From Hymenobacter sediminicola (GTDB lineage Bacteria > Bacteroidota > Bacteroidia > Cytophagales > Hymenobacteraceae), in assembly GCF_014250515.1 (NCBI RefSeq), contig NZ_CP060202.1:1051001-1115000 (forward strand): a DNA stretch of 64,000 nucleotides, in the 5' to 3' direction. Below, in pieces: positions 24,218-32,687 of the stretch. The translations under genes were made by a program, and so were the position numbers. Each line of letters starts with the position of its first letter. The stretch's first letter is position 1. The notes under the pieces were generated by a model. It was not told the DNA's origin. It saw nothing but the letters and a program-made list of their open reading frames with translations, and ran no database searches.

Positions 24218-25228
24218 CTACTTGCCGGTAGCGGCTGAGTTCGAATCCAGAATCTTGAACAGCTCGTTGAGCTTGGGCGTCAGGATGATTTCGGTGCGGC
24301 GGTTCAGGGCCTTGTTGGCCGGCGAGTCGTTCTGGGCCACGGGCACATACTGCGAGCGTCCCGACGCTGTAACTCGGTCTGGCTGCACGCCACCCGTAGT
24401 GAGCAAACGCGCAATTTCAGTGGCACGCAGCACGCTCAGGTCCCAGTTGTCCTGCATGGCTGCGGTAGGGCGGCTGAAAGCTACATTATCGGTGTGGCCT
24501 TCTACCACCACATTCACGTCGGGCTGCGTTTTGAGCACCGTAGCCAGCTGCTTGAGGGCCTCCTGGCCTTTAGGGTCTACTTTGGTAGAACCCGTCTTGA
24601 ACAGCAGCTGCTCCGAAAGGGAGACGTACACTTTGCCATCTTTCATTTTCACCTGCAAATCGGTGCCCTGGAAGCCGCGCAGGGCGTTAGCCACGCTGGC
24701 TCGGAGGTCGTTTACGGCTTTGTCTTTTTCAGCCAGCGCCTTTTCCAGCTCCGCAAGGCGTGCTTCGCGGGTTTTCAGGTCGGCGTTCAGCTTGTCGATA
24801 TCGGCGCGGCTCTTGCGCAGGCCGGCATCCAGCTGGCCCAGCTCGGCTTCGCGGCGGGCCAGGTCCTGTGCTACTTTGTTGTAGTCCGATGACTTGTTAG
24901 CCAGCTCCCGGTCCGAGTTCTTGAGCAGCTTATCATAGGAGTCGGTGAGCTGGGTGTAGAGCTGGCGGGTGCGGCGCAGAGCGTTGCCGGTCTGGGTCGA
25001 GTCGTCGGTGAGACGGCGGTTCTGCAGGCGCATTTCGGTCAGCTCGTCGGTCGTTTTCCGCAGCTCCGCTACGGCTGTGCGCTGCTGGCGCTCGGCTTCC
25101 GCCTTGCCCTGCTCCGTAGAGGCCTGACGGGCTTTCAAGTCGTCGTACTTTTTGGAGGCCACGCAGCCGGGCAGCACCAGTGCCGCTGCCATAGCCAGCG
25201 TAAGTAAGTTGGAAGCAGGTTTTTTCAC
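24218..25228 (-). CDS. OmpA family lipoprotein with long coiled coil
   Basis: This is a 336-residue lipoprotein. The signal sequence ends in lipobox LPGC with acylated Cys22. Residues ~25-190 are a heptad-rich coiled coil ([35 protein letters not shown]). Residues ~205-325 are an OmpA C-terminal domain with the peptidoglycan-binding signature [15 protein letters not shown] and NRRTEIIL. It should link the outer membrane to the wall through a long helical spacer. The gene is divergent from the aldolase gene, with about 185 bp between them. A TACCTTGC sequence near 25289-25296 on the minus strand resembles a -7 box. Confidence 0.9.
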   Translation of the reverse strand: MKKPASNLLTLAMAAALVLPGCVASKKYDDLKARQASTEQGKAEAERQQRTAVAELRKTTDELTEMRLQNRRLTDDSTQTGNALRRTRQLYTQLTDSYDKLLKNSDRELANKSSDYNKVAQDLARREAELGQLDAGLRKSRADIDKLNADLKTREARLAELEKALAEKDKAVNDLRASVANALRGFQGTDLQVKMKDGKVYVSLSEQLLFKTGSTKVDPKGQEALKQLATVLKTQPDVNVVVEGHTDNVAFSRPTAAMQDNWDLSVLRATEIARLLTTGGVQPDRVTASGRSQYVPVAQNDSPANKALNRRTEIILTPKLNELFKILDSNSAATGK

Positions 25229-25351
25229 GAAGCAGAGGTTGAAAGAAGAAGAACGGGCTACCGGGCCAACTGCCCGTCATATCCCGCGGCAAGGTACTCA
25301 GCAGCCGGCCCATGTTGCAATGCCAGCCCAGAAAGCAACCGAAATTCAGCC

Positions 25352-25359
25352 TATATTTG
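25352..25359 (+). promoter_or_regulatory. -7 promoter box (TATATTTG) of the aldolase gene
   Basis: An exact TAnnTTTG match 53 bp upstream of the chosen aldolase ATG. It supports the internal start at 25413, because longer in-frame starts would lie upstream of this box. Confidence 0.5.
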
Positions 25360-25412
25360 GCCCGCCAATTCCGCTGGCTTCGTATTGCTCACGCCCACTA
25401 GTCACGTTCCCA

Positions 25413-26465
25413 ATGGCCTCCATCACTGCCTCCCTCAGCGCCGAAACTGAAGCGCTGCTCCAGCACGAATGCAAAACCATTAGCAAGGATCTGATTCACC
25501 GGCCCGGCCCCGATTTTCTGGACCGCTGCTTTGTGCCTTCCAGCCGCACGCCGCAGGTAATCCGGAGCTTGGGCCAGCTCTACAACCACGGCCGCCTAGC
25601 CGGCACCGGCTACATGAGCATCCTGCCCGTCGATCAGGGCATCGAGCACACCGCTGGCGCCTCGTTCGGCCCCAACCCGATGTACTTTGACCCCGAAAAC
25701 ATCATCAAGCTGGCTGTGGAAGGCGGCTGCAACGCCGTAGCCACTACGTTCGGCACCTTCGGGACGGTGGCCCGCAAATACGCCCACAAGATTCCGTTTC
25801 TGGTCAAAATCAATCATAACGAGCTGCTAACCTACCCCAATAAGTTCGACCAAATTCTGTTCGGATCGGTGGAAGAGGCTTGGAACCTGGGCGCAACGGC
25901 CGTAGGCGCCACCATCTATTTCGGCTCCGAAGAATCAAACCGCCAGATTGTGGAAGTGGCGCACGCCTTTGAGCGCGCCCACGAACTGGGCATGGCCACG
26001 GTGCTGTGGTGCTACGCCCGCAACAACGCCTTCAAAACCGCCGACAAAGACTACCATGTGGCAGCCGACATAACGGGCCAAGCCAATCATCTTGGCGTCA
26101 CGATTCAAGCGGATATCATCAAACAAAAGCTGCCCGAAAACAACGGTGGCTTCAGCACAATCAACTTCGGCAAGACGCATAAGGCCATGTACGAAACCCT
26201 GTCGTCGGATAACCCCATCGACCTGACTCGTTACCAGGTAGCCAACTGCTACATGGGGCGCATTGGTCTGATCAACTCCGGCGGCGAAAGCAAAGGCGCC
26301 ACCGACCGGGACGAAGCCATCCGGACGGCCATCATCAACAAGCGTGCTGGCGGACAAGGCCTAATTTCGGGCCGCAAAGCCTTTCAGCGCCCCTTTGCCG
26401 AAGGGGTAGAACTGCTCAATGCCATTCAGGACGTATACCTGGACGACGCTATTACGTTGGCGTAA
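25413..26465 (+). CDS. fbaB: Class I fructose-bisphosphate aldolase
   Basis: This 350-residue protein is an archaeal/bacterial-type (DhnA) class I aldolase. It shows [78 protein letters not shown] and [20 protein letters not shown]. It cleaves fructose 1,6-bisphosphate via a Lys Schiff base. The ATG at 25413 ([19 protein letters not shown]) fits the family and the TATATTTG promoter box. An in-frame extension to 25152 overlaps the divergent lipoprotein gene and has no family similarity. accD follows after about 120 bp on the same strand. Confidence 0.92.
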   Translation: MASITASLSAETEALLQHECKTISKDLIHRPGPDFLDRCFVPSSRTPQVIRSLGQLYNHGRLAGTGYMSILPVDQGIEHTAGASFGPNPMYFDPENIIKLAVEGGCNAVATTFGTFGTVARKYAHKIPFLVKINHNELLTYPNKFDQILFGSVEEAWNLGATAVGATIYFGSEESNRQIVEVAHAFERAHELGMATVLWCYARNNAFKTADKDYHVAADITGQANHLGVTIQADIIKQKLPENNGGFSTINFGKTHKAMYETLSSDNPIDLTRYQVANCYMGRIGLINSGGESKGATDRDEAIRTAIINKRAGGQGLISGRKAFQRPFAEGVELLNAIQDVYLDDAITLA

Positions 26466-26585
26466 TTTCAACAAGGGAGGAAGAATGAGGAGCAGAGCAT
26501 TTGTTGCAGCTCCTTGTTCGCTGCCGGCGCTTCATGCTGGCTATTACTTCCCTGTTCTTCCTTCTCAATTCCTAATACAGTAAGA

Positions 26586-27482
26586 ATGTCTTGGTTTAAG
26601 CGCGTAGAAAAAGGCATCGTCACGCCGACAGAGCAGAAGAAAGAGACGCCCGATGGGCTCTGGTATAAGTGTCCCGAGTGCAAAACCGTGGCTACCATGG
26701 CGGAGCATAAGCGCCTGCTCTTTACCTGCGGCAACTGCAACCACCACGACCGGATTGACGCAGCCGACTACTTCGAAATCCTGTTCGATGGGGGCAAATT
26801 CACGGAGCTGGACACCAACATGCACTCCGGCGACCCGCTGCACTTTGTGGATACCAAAGCGTATCCGCAGCGCCTCATTGCCACTGAGAAAAACACCGGC
26901 CTGCGCGATGCTGTGCGCACCGCCCACGGCCTCTCCAACGGCCAGGGCCTGGTAGTAGCCGCCATGGACTTCCGCTTTATCGGGGGCTCCATGGGCTCAG
27001 TGGTAGGCGAGAAGATTGCCCGCGCCATTGATTTTGCCCGTCAGCAGCGCCTGCCTTTCCTCATGATTTCGCGCTCCGGCGGCGCCCGCATGATGGAAGC
27101 TGGCTTCTCGCTGATGCAGATGGCCAAAACGTCGGCGAAGCTGGCCCTGCTTTCGGAGGCTGGTATTCCGTATGTTTCCCTGCTCACCGACCCGACGACG
27201 GGTGGCGTTACGGCTTCCTTCGCCATGCTCGGCGACTTTAATATTGCCGAGCCGGGCGCGCTCATCGGCTTTGCCGGGCCCCGCGTTATCAAGGAAACCA
27301 TCGGCAAAGACTTGCCCAAAGGCTTCCAGAGCGCCGAATTTGTTTTGGAGCACGGCTTCCTCGATTTCATCGTGGACCGCAAGCAACTCAAGCAGCAGCT
27401 CAGTGACTTACTGGGCATGCTGCAGCCAACGGACGTTGCGGCTAGCACGCCGACCGCTAAAATTGCCCAGCGCGCTCTGTAG
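26586..27482 (+). CDS. accD: Acetyl-CoA carboxylase carboxyltransferase subunit beta
   Basis: This is a 298-residue AccD of normal length. Its N-terminal zinc ribbon has Cys29, Cys32, Cys48 and Cys51 (KCPECKTV ... [10 protein letters not shown]). The crotonase-like core includes [57 protein letters not shown] and [14 protein letters not shown]. It transfers carboxyl from carboxybiotin to acetyl-CoA with AccA in fatty acid synthesis. The ATG at 26586 ([11 protein letters not shown]) matches the family start. accA is not in this window. Confidence 0.96.
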   Translation: MSWFKRVEKGIVTPTEQKKETPDGLWYKCPECKTVATMAEHKRLLFTCGNCNHHDRIDAADYFEILFDGGKFTELDTNMHSGDPLHFVDTKAYPQRLIATEKNTGLRDAVRTAHGLSNGQGLVVAAMDFRFIGGSMGSVVGEKIARAIDFARQQRLPFLMISRSGGARMMEAGFSLMQMAKTSAKLALLSEAGIPYVSLLTDPTTGGVTASFAMLGDFNIAEPGALIGFAGPRVIKETIGKDLPKGFQSAEFVLEHGFLDFIVDRKQLKQQLSDLLGMLQPTDVAASTPTAKIAQRAL

Positions 27483-27592
27483 TTCGGCACACTTGTTGAA
27501 AATGCGTACTGCATGCAGGTTTGCTGCATGTTGTCGCTGGTCGAGTAAATGGCTGCTCCGCTTTGAATTTCAGACCGGTATAGTATAAAAAC

Positions 27593-27600
27593 TATATTTG
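27593..27600 (+). promoter_or_regulatory. -7 promoter box (TATATTTG) of the OmpA lipoprotein gene
   Basis: An exact TAnnTTTG match 76 bp upstream of the ATG at 27677, in an AT-rich segment after accD. Confidence 0.5.
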
Positions 27601-27676
27601 GCGAACATTTCAAGTCGAATAGTAGTAAAGCACGACCAGCATCCCGCAAAATCTCTCACTCCCAAAACTCAATTCG

Positions 27677-28417
27677 ATGAAAACTCCAAAGTCTCTTCTT
27701 TCCCTGTTTATGGCGCTGACGCTGCTGCTCGGCTCGTGCGCCACGTCGCGTAACCCCAACATTCCGGACGCACCAACCGGCAACGGTACTGGCCCGCGTA
27801 AAACCGGCATGAGCAGCACCGCCAAGGGTGGCCTGATTGGTGCCGGTGGTGGCGCAGTAGTAGGTGGTGTACTGGGCCGCGTGATTGGCGGTAAGAACGG
27901 CACGGCTGCCGGCGCTATTATTGGTGCTGCAGTAGGTGGTACGGGTGGTGCCCTCATCGGCCGCAAGATGGACAAGCAGGCCGAAGAGCTGCAGCGTGAC
28001 ATGCAGAACGCCAAAGTGGAGCGTGTAGGCGAAGGCATCAAAATTACCTTCGACTCGGGCATCCTGTTCGATACCAACAAGAGCGACCTGCGTGCTGCTT
28101 CGATGACCGAAATCCAGAAGATGGCGGAAGTACTGAAGAAGTACCCCGACACGAACGTACTGGTAGAAGGCCACACTGATGCCAGTGGCTCGGATGCTAT
28201 CAACAACCCCCTCTCGGAGCGTCGGGCCCAGGCTGTAGCCAACTACACTGTAAGCCAGGGCGTAGATGCTTCCCGCATCACGACCAATGGGTACGGCTCG
28301 TCGCAGCCGATTGCTGACAACACCACGGAAGCTGGCAAGCAGGCTAACCGCCGCGTAGAAATTGCCATCTATGCCAACGAAAAAATGAAGAAAGCTGCCG
28401 AAGCCGGCAAGTTGTAA
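27677..28417 (+). CDS. OmpA family lipoprotein with glycine-zipper segment
   Basis: This is a 246-residue protein. The signal ends LLLGSC (lipobox LGSC, Cys21), so it is a lipoprotein. Residues ~50-95 are a glycine zipper (GGLIGAGGGAVVGGVLG, AGAIIGAAVGGTGGALIG), likely membrane-inserting or oligomerising. Residues ~130-240 are an OmpA domain (VLVEGHTDASGSDAIN, LSERRAQAVANY, NRRVEIAIYAN). A close paralogue follows at 28779, but with a different signal type. The gene has its own TATATTTG promoter and a strong terminator, so it is monocistronic. Confidence 0.9.
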   Translation: MKTPKSLLSLFMALTLLLGSCATSRNPNIPDAPTGNGTGPRKTGMSSTAKGGLIGAGGGAVVGGVLGRVIGGKNGTAAGAIIGAAVGGTGGALIGRKMDKQAEELQRDMQNAKVERVGEGIKITFDSGILFDTNKSDLRAASMTEIQKMAEVLKKYPDTNVLVEGHTDASGSDAINNPLSERRAQAVANYTVSQGVDASRITTNGYGSSQPIADNTTEAGKQANRRVEIAIYANEKMKKAAEAGKL

Positions 28418-28778
28418 TCTTCGCTGCACCAAAAAAAAGACCGCACGAGTAGTGCGGTCTTTTTTTTGTAGGTTGATACAAAGCTACACAGTCCAGCATC
28501 ACGCAAAAAAAAAGTTTTTCCAGCAGCATCCTTACAGGTAAAACTCAGTTCGTCAGTTCTTTTTGCAGCGCTGGCACGGGCATGAAATCTTCTTTTCAGG
28601 GCCGTAAACGCTCTTTTCAACAATTTTCAGCAGCTTGTATCGTTTTTGGCAAGGTGGTTGCAAATTGCCCTACTATAGAATGGGTATTGTCTTTTCTGGA
28701 AGTTAAACCAGCCGGCATAGCGCTACCTACCACTTGTTCTTTTTCACCAACTCCGAAACTCCTCAACCTTTTTCACAC
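28418..28778. other. Intergenic region between the two OmpA paralogues
   Basis: The first 50 bp hold the terminator. The rest has no gene and presumably carries the promoter of the second paralogue; I find no exact TAnnTTTG there. Confidence 0.35.
28431..28467 (+). terminator. Strong intrinsic terminator
   Basis: Sixteen-bp arms, AAAAAAAAGACCGCAC and GTGCGGTCTTTTTTTT, surround a 5-nt loop directly after the OmpA lipoprotein gene. Confidence 0.92.
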
Positions 28779-29492
28779 ATGAAAAACCTACGTTCCCTTT
28801 TCGCATTGATGATGGCTGTGCTGCTGTTTGGCACCAGCACGTTGCAGGCCCAAGATGCTGGCACGACGACCACCAAGAAGCCTTGGAGCAAAACCGCTAA
28901 AGGCGCCGTAATCGGTGGTTTGGGTGGTGCCGCTGGTGGTGCAGTATTGGGCCGCGTAATCGGCGGTAAGTCAGGCACGGCAAAAGGTGCCATCATTGGG
29001 GCTGCCGTGGGTGGTGCCGGTGGTGCCCTCATTGGCCGCCGCATGGACAAGCAGGCTGCTGAGCTGAAGAAAGAAATGGCTGGCGCCAAAGTGGAGCGTG
29101 TGGGCGAAGGCATCAAAATCACCTTCGACTCAGGCTTGCTGTTTGCCAAGAACTCGGCTGCTCTGACCTCTGCGGCACAAGCTAATATCCAGGATCTGGC
29201 GAAGACGCTCGTGAAGTACGGTGACACCAACGTTATTGTAGAAGGCCACACTGACACTAGCGGCTCGGATGCCATCAACGACCCACTTTCGCAGCGCCGG
29301 GCCCAGGCTGTAGCTAACTACGCGCAGCAGCAAGGTGTAGACGCCTCGCGTTTCACGGTGACGGGCTACGGCTCACGCCAGCCAATTGCTGACAACTCGA
29401 CTGAAGCTGGCCGCGTGGCTAACCGCCGTGTAGAAGTTGCCATTTTCGCCAACGAGAAACTGAAGAAGGCTGCCGAGAAAGGCACTATCTAA
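28779..29492 (+). CDS. OmpA family protein with glycine zipper, non-lipoprotein paralogue
   Basis: This 237-residue protein closely parallels its upstream neighbour in the glycine zipper (GGLGGAAGGAVLGRVIGGKS) and OmpA domain (VIVEGHTDTSGSDAIN, NRRVEVAIFAN). Its signal peptide ends STLQAQDAG with no Cys, so it is released or inserted by signal peptidase I instead of lipidated. The ATG at 28779 (MKNLRSLFALMMAV) is preferred over the in-frame extension to 28734. It is followed by a terminator. Likely role: wall-associated outer-membrane or periplasmic protein. Confidence 0.9.
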   Translation: MKNLRSLFALMMAVLLFGTSTLQAQDAGTTTTKKPWSKTAKGAVIGGLGGAAGGAVLGRVIGGKSGTAKGAIIGAAVGGAGGALIGRRMDKQAAELKKEMAGAKVERVGEGIKITFDSGLLFAKNSAALTSAAQANIQDLAKTLVKYGDTNVIVEGHTDTSGSDAINDPLSQRRAQAVANYAQQQGVDASRFTVTGYGSRQPIADNSTEAGRVANRRVEVAIFANEKLKKAAEKGTI

Positions 29493-29522
29493 CCTACTTG
29501 CTGCCTAGGCAGCTACCTACTG

Positions 29523-29558
29523 CAAAACGGCGGTGCCTTTCGGTGCCGCCGTTTTTGC
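29523..29558 (+). terminator. Intrinsic terminator
   Basis: The stem CGGCGGTGCC/GGTGCCGCCG is followed by GTTTTTGCG, about 30 bp after the second OmpA paralogue. Confidence 0.85.
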
Positions 29559-29645
29559 GTTTTGTTACAAGCGCAGCATGCCAAGTATTAGGCTTCAAAT
29601 CGGCTTGAGCGTAACCTCGGGTTGAAACGGGCGGTACAAGCACAC

Positions 29646-30413
29646 ATGGCTACACCTGCTACCTATACCTCTCCCCCAGCCGAAAAAACCTGGCAGGACC
29701 ATTTGCTGCTGAATGCGTTTTACCCACCTCTGTCGCAGGATACGGTGCGCCGCTCACCCATGCGGGAGTTGATTTCTACGGTTCTCTCGCACCGTACCAC
29801 GCACGCCGACGAGGAACTGGCCTACGACCGGATGCTGGAAGCTTTCGGTGACTGGGCCGGGGTAATGGAAGCCCCCACGGCCGAACTGGCACATGCCATC
29901 CGGACCACGCGCTGGCCCGACACCCAGGCGCCGCGTATTCAGGAGATTCTGCGCCGCATTTGGGCCGAACGGGGCGAGTTTACGCTAGATTTTCTGGAAG
30001 ACTGGACTACCGAGCGTGGCATGCAGTGGCTGAACGATATGCCGGGAATTGGGCTGAAAACGGCTTCGTTGGTACTACTATTCAACTTTCGCAAGCCAGT
30101 GCTGCCCATTGATACGCACGTGCACCGCATTGCGCAGCGCGTGGGCATGATCGGGCCAAAAGCCTCCGCCGATAAAGCCCATCAGGTGCTGCTGGAGCAG
30201 CTGCCCAAAGACTCGTTGGTCCTGCTCAACTTTCACAAGCACAACTACTGGCACGGGCAGCGCGTGTGCCTTTATGCAAAGCCCGACTGCCCCAAGTGCC
30301 CGCTGAAGGTCTTCTGCAACTACTATTTGGAGTACTATGGCCCCGCTACTCCCGAAGCCATAGCTGCTACCCCTGCCAAGTGGGATACGGTTTGGGGGGC
30401 ATTGCCGCACTGA
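29646..30413 (+). CDS. Endonuclease III-like DNA glycosylase
   Basis: This 255-residue HhH-GPD family enzyme has the helix-hairpin-helix MPGIGLKTASLVLLF with the catalytic Lys, and the catalytic Asp in LPIDTHVHRIAQR. The [4Fe-4S] loop is C-x6-C-x2-C-x5-C (CLYAKPDCPKCPLKVFC). The substrate-pocket motif that in E. coli Nth reads LSAQATD is here LSHRTTH, so substrate preference may differ from classical Nth. The first ATG is at 29646; a TTG at 29622 would add eight residues. The role is base excision repair, probably of oxidised pyrimidines. Its stop codon is only 7 bp from the stop of the convergent lipoprotein gene, with no terminator between. Confidence 0.88.
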   Translation: MATPATYTSPPAEKTWQDHLLLNAFYPPLSQDTVRRSPMRELISTVLSHRTTHADEELAYDRMLEAFGDWAGVMEAPTAELAHAIRTTRWPDTQAPRIQEILRRIWAERGEFTLDFLEDWTTERGMQWLNDMPGIGLKTASLVLLFNFRKPVLPIDTHVHRIAQRVGMIGPKASADKAHQVLLEQLPKDSLVLLNFHKHNYWHGQRVCLYAKPDCPKCPLKVFCNYYLEYYGPATPEAIAATPAKWDTVWGALPH

Positions 30414-30420
30414 TGAGTTG

Positions 30421-30912
30421 CTAGGGTAGGCGCTGGATGCGTACCCGCAGTGTGTCTACCAGCGGATGCAGAGCGTCCGGGATATTATTTTTCTGCGTGT
30501 CAATCAGCCAGAAACGGCGGGTGCCGTTGTCGAAAAGGGACACATAGTAGCCACCACCATCGGCCGCATCAGGGGTGCCAATGGTGCCATCAGGTTGCTG
30601 GAGCAACTGTGCCGGAATGAGCTGTGGCAAGTCGCGCACCTGGGCGTAGTAGCTGGCTGCCAGCGGAATATACTGGCCGGTATATGCCTGTGCTAAATGG
30701 GGGTATCGGTCGGCCGTATCCTCTTCCAGAGTGCCTGCATCGGTATTCAGCCGATAGATTTCAATGCACCGCTCACCGGCGCAGAATCCGTAGAACTGCC
30801 CGAATACCAGTTCGCTGGTTTCGTGAGAAGCACTATCCGCATCTTTCTTGCAGGATGTCGCGAGTGAAATGGTCAGCAGACCAGCCAACAAAAGCAAAAG
30901 AGAGGGACGCAT
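30421..30912 (-). CDS. Hypothetical lipoprotein
   Basis: This 163-residue protein begins MRPSLLLLLAGLLTISLATS and continues with Cys, giving lipobox ATSC. The mature part contains FGQFYGFCAGERCIEIYRL, with two Cys that could form a disulfide, and GGGYYVSLFDNGTRRFWLID. I recognise no family. The longer frame to 31038 precedes the signal sequence and overlaps the divergent promoter, so the ATG at 30912 is chosen. It is divergent from the radical SAM gene. Confidence 0.75.
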   Translation of the reverse strand: MRPSLLLLLAGLLTISLATSCKKDADSASHETSELVFGQFYGFCAGERCIEIYRLNTDAGTLEEDTADRYPHLAQAYTGQYIPLAASYYAQVRDLPQLIPAQLLQQPDGTIGTPDAADGGGYYVSLFDNGTRRFWLIDTQKNNIPDALHPLVDTLRVRIQRLP

Positions 30913-31039
30913 AGGATTGCAATGGCGTAAGGGTGTCAAGTAGAAGAGTGACCTGAAATGGCAGAGGTTGCAAGCATTTTCAGGGTTTTGCGGTTGTAGC
31001 ACCTGCGGCTTGTATCCGCACTGTACCTTTACTCTCACT

Positions 31040-32023
31040 ATGCGCCTTGTTCGTCATCCGGTTCTGTGCAATTACTACGTCACCTACCGGTGCAATGCGC
31101 GCTGCTCGTTCTGCGACATCTGGGAGAAACCCTCGCCTTATATTCAGCTGGAAGATGTGGAGCGCAACCTGCGCGACCTGAAGCGGCTGGGGGTATCGGT
31201 GGTAGACTTTACGGGCGGTGAGCCGCTGCTGCACCGTCAGATTCACGAGTTTGTGGGTTTGGCGCACAGCATGGGCTTCATCACGACGCTCACCACCAAC
31301 TGCCTGCTCTACCCCAAATACGCTGAAAAACTGCGTGGCAAGGTGGATATGCTGCATTTTTCGCTGGACGCGTCCGAAAAGGAGGTCCATGATAAAGGCC
31401 GCGGGGTGGCGTGCTACGATTTTGTGCTGGAAAGCATCCGAGTGGCAAGAGAAATAGGTGAGCGGCCGGATATCCTATTCACCGTATTTCGCGAGAATCT
31501 GAAGGATCTGGAAGCCGTGTACCACGACATCACGCAGCCGAACGGACTGGTGCTGATTCTGAATCCGGCGTTTGAGTACAACACGGTGGAAACTGGCGAG
31601 CAGCTGACAGCCGAAGAACTAGATTACCTATCGGCTTTCGGCAAGCGCAAAGGCGTGTATCTCAACGAAGCCTTTATTCAGTTGCGGCGCGACGGCGGCA
31701 ACCACGTAGCCGCACCGGTGTGCCGGGCAGCTAGCACCACGCTGGTTATTTCGCCCAGCAACGAGCTGGTGCTGCCCTGCTACCATCTTGGAGAGCGGAA
31801 GTTTCCTATCGAAGGCAATCTGTACGATCTGTATAACTCCGGGCCAGTGCAGCAGCTGGCTGCTCTGGAAGGGCGCCTGCCACAGTGCGAAGGCTGCACC
31901 ATCAATTGCTATATGCAGCCCAGCTTCGCCGTCGAAACCAGCAAGTATTTCTGGCAAGCACTGCCCAGCACCCTCAAATACAACTGGGACAAAGGCACCT
32001 GGAAACGAATGCTCGTACGATAA
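31040..32023 (+). CDS. Radical SAM protein with C-terminal cysteine-rich region
   Basis: This 327-residue radical SAM enzyme has its [4Fe-4S] motif at Cys18, Cys22 and Cys25 (YRCNARCSFCDIW), then VDFTGGEPLLH and LTTNCLLYPKY. The C-terminal third holds more cysteines (APVCRAAST, LPCYHLGER, PQCEGCTINCYM), like an auxiliary-cluster or SPASM-type domain. SPASM-like enzymes modify peptides or cofactors; the substrate here is unknown and no precursor peptide is obvious. The ATG at 31040 lies only nine bases after a TACCTTTA promoter-like box, so the mRNA could be nearly leaderless. A gamma carbonic anhydrase gene follows on the same strand. Confidence 0.85.
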   Translation: MRLVRHPVLCNYYVTYRCNARCSFCDIWEKPSPYIQLEDVERNLRDLKRLGVSVVDFTGGEPLLHRQIHEFVGLAHSMGFITTLTTNCLLYPKYAEKLRGKVDMLHFSLDASEKEVHDKGRGVACYDFVLESIRVAREIGERPDILFTVFRENLKDLEAVYHDITQPNGLVLILNPAFEYNTVETGEQLTAEELDYLSAFGKRKGVYLNEAFIQLRRDGGNHVAAPVCRAASTTLVISPSNELVLPCYHLGERKFPIEGNLYDLYNSGPVQQLAALEGRLPQCEGCTINCYMQPSFAVETSKYFWQALPSTLKYNWDKGTWKRMLVR

Positions 32024-32097
32024 GGTGATGGGGTTGGGGCGGTGCTTGCGCTGCAGCCTCATCCAATACGTTAATTCATCAGTTTACCGTTTTTGCT

Positions 32098-32610
32098 ATG
32101 CCCGCTCTCATTCTGCCTGTTCAGGGCAAACACCCCCAACTCGGTCCTGACTGCTACGTGGCCGACAATGCTACCATCATAGGTGACGTGACGCTGGGTG
32201 CACAGTGTACCGTGTGGTTTAATGCCGTAATCCGTGGCGACGTGAACAGCATCCGCATCGGTGCTAAAACCAACGTTCAGGACGGAGCCGTGCTGCACTG
32301 CACCTATCAGAAGGCGGCTACTACTATTGGAGCAGGCGTTAGCATCGGGCACAAGGCTATTGTACACGGCTGCACCGTGGAGGACAACGTGCTGATAGGA
32401 ATGGGCGCTATTGTGATGGACCACGCCGTGGTAGGAGAGGGTTGCATTGTGGCGGCCGGAGCAGTAGTGCTGGAAAACACGCAGTGTGAGCCGGGCTACC
32501 TTTATGCCGGCATACCGGCTCGCAAAGTCAAGCTCGTGACGGAAGAGCAGCGCCAGAATATGCTGCGCACAGCCGACAACTACGTGCTATATGCCAGTTG
32601 GCTAAAATAG
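32098..32610 (+). CDS. Gamma-class carbonic anhydrase family protein
   Basis: This 170-residue left-handed beta-helix protein is built of hexapeptide repeats (NATIIGDVTLGAQCTVWFNA, TTIGAGVSIGHKAIVHG). The three zinc ligands correspond to His67 (AVLHCTY), His85 and His90 (GHKAIVH). The trimer interface motif VIRGDVNSIRIG is intact. It probably hydrates CO2 or acts as a related metal-dependent enzyme (YrdA/PaaY-like). It is 74 bp downstream of the radical SAM gene and may be cotranscribed. A long hairpin ends the unit. Confidence 0.9.
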   Translation: MPALILPVQGKHPQLGPDCYVADNATIIGDVTLGAQCTVWFNAVIRGDVNSIRIGAKTNVQDGAVLHCTYQKAATTIGAGVSIGHKAIVHGCTVEDNVLIGMGAIVMDHAVVGEGCIVAAGAVVLENTQCEPGYLYAGIPARKVKLVTEEQRQNMLRTADNYVLYASWLK

Positions 32611-32623
32611 GAGTGGAGTAGCC

Positions 32624-32683
32624 AGCAGCAGTAACGACAGCGGCCCCACCTGTGAAGGCGGGGCCGCTGTCGTTACTGCTGCT
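32624..32683. terminator. Long bidirectional hairpin between convergent genes
   Basis: Arms 32624-32650 and 32657-32683 are complementary over 27 bp with one mismatch and a 6-nt loop. It lies between the convergent carbonic anhydrase and CNNM genes. There is no U-tract, and the stem is much longer than an intrinsic terminator needs. Confidence 0.8.
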
Positions 32684-32687
32684 TGAA

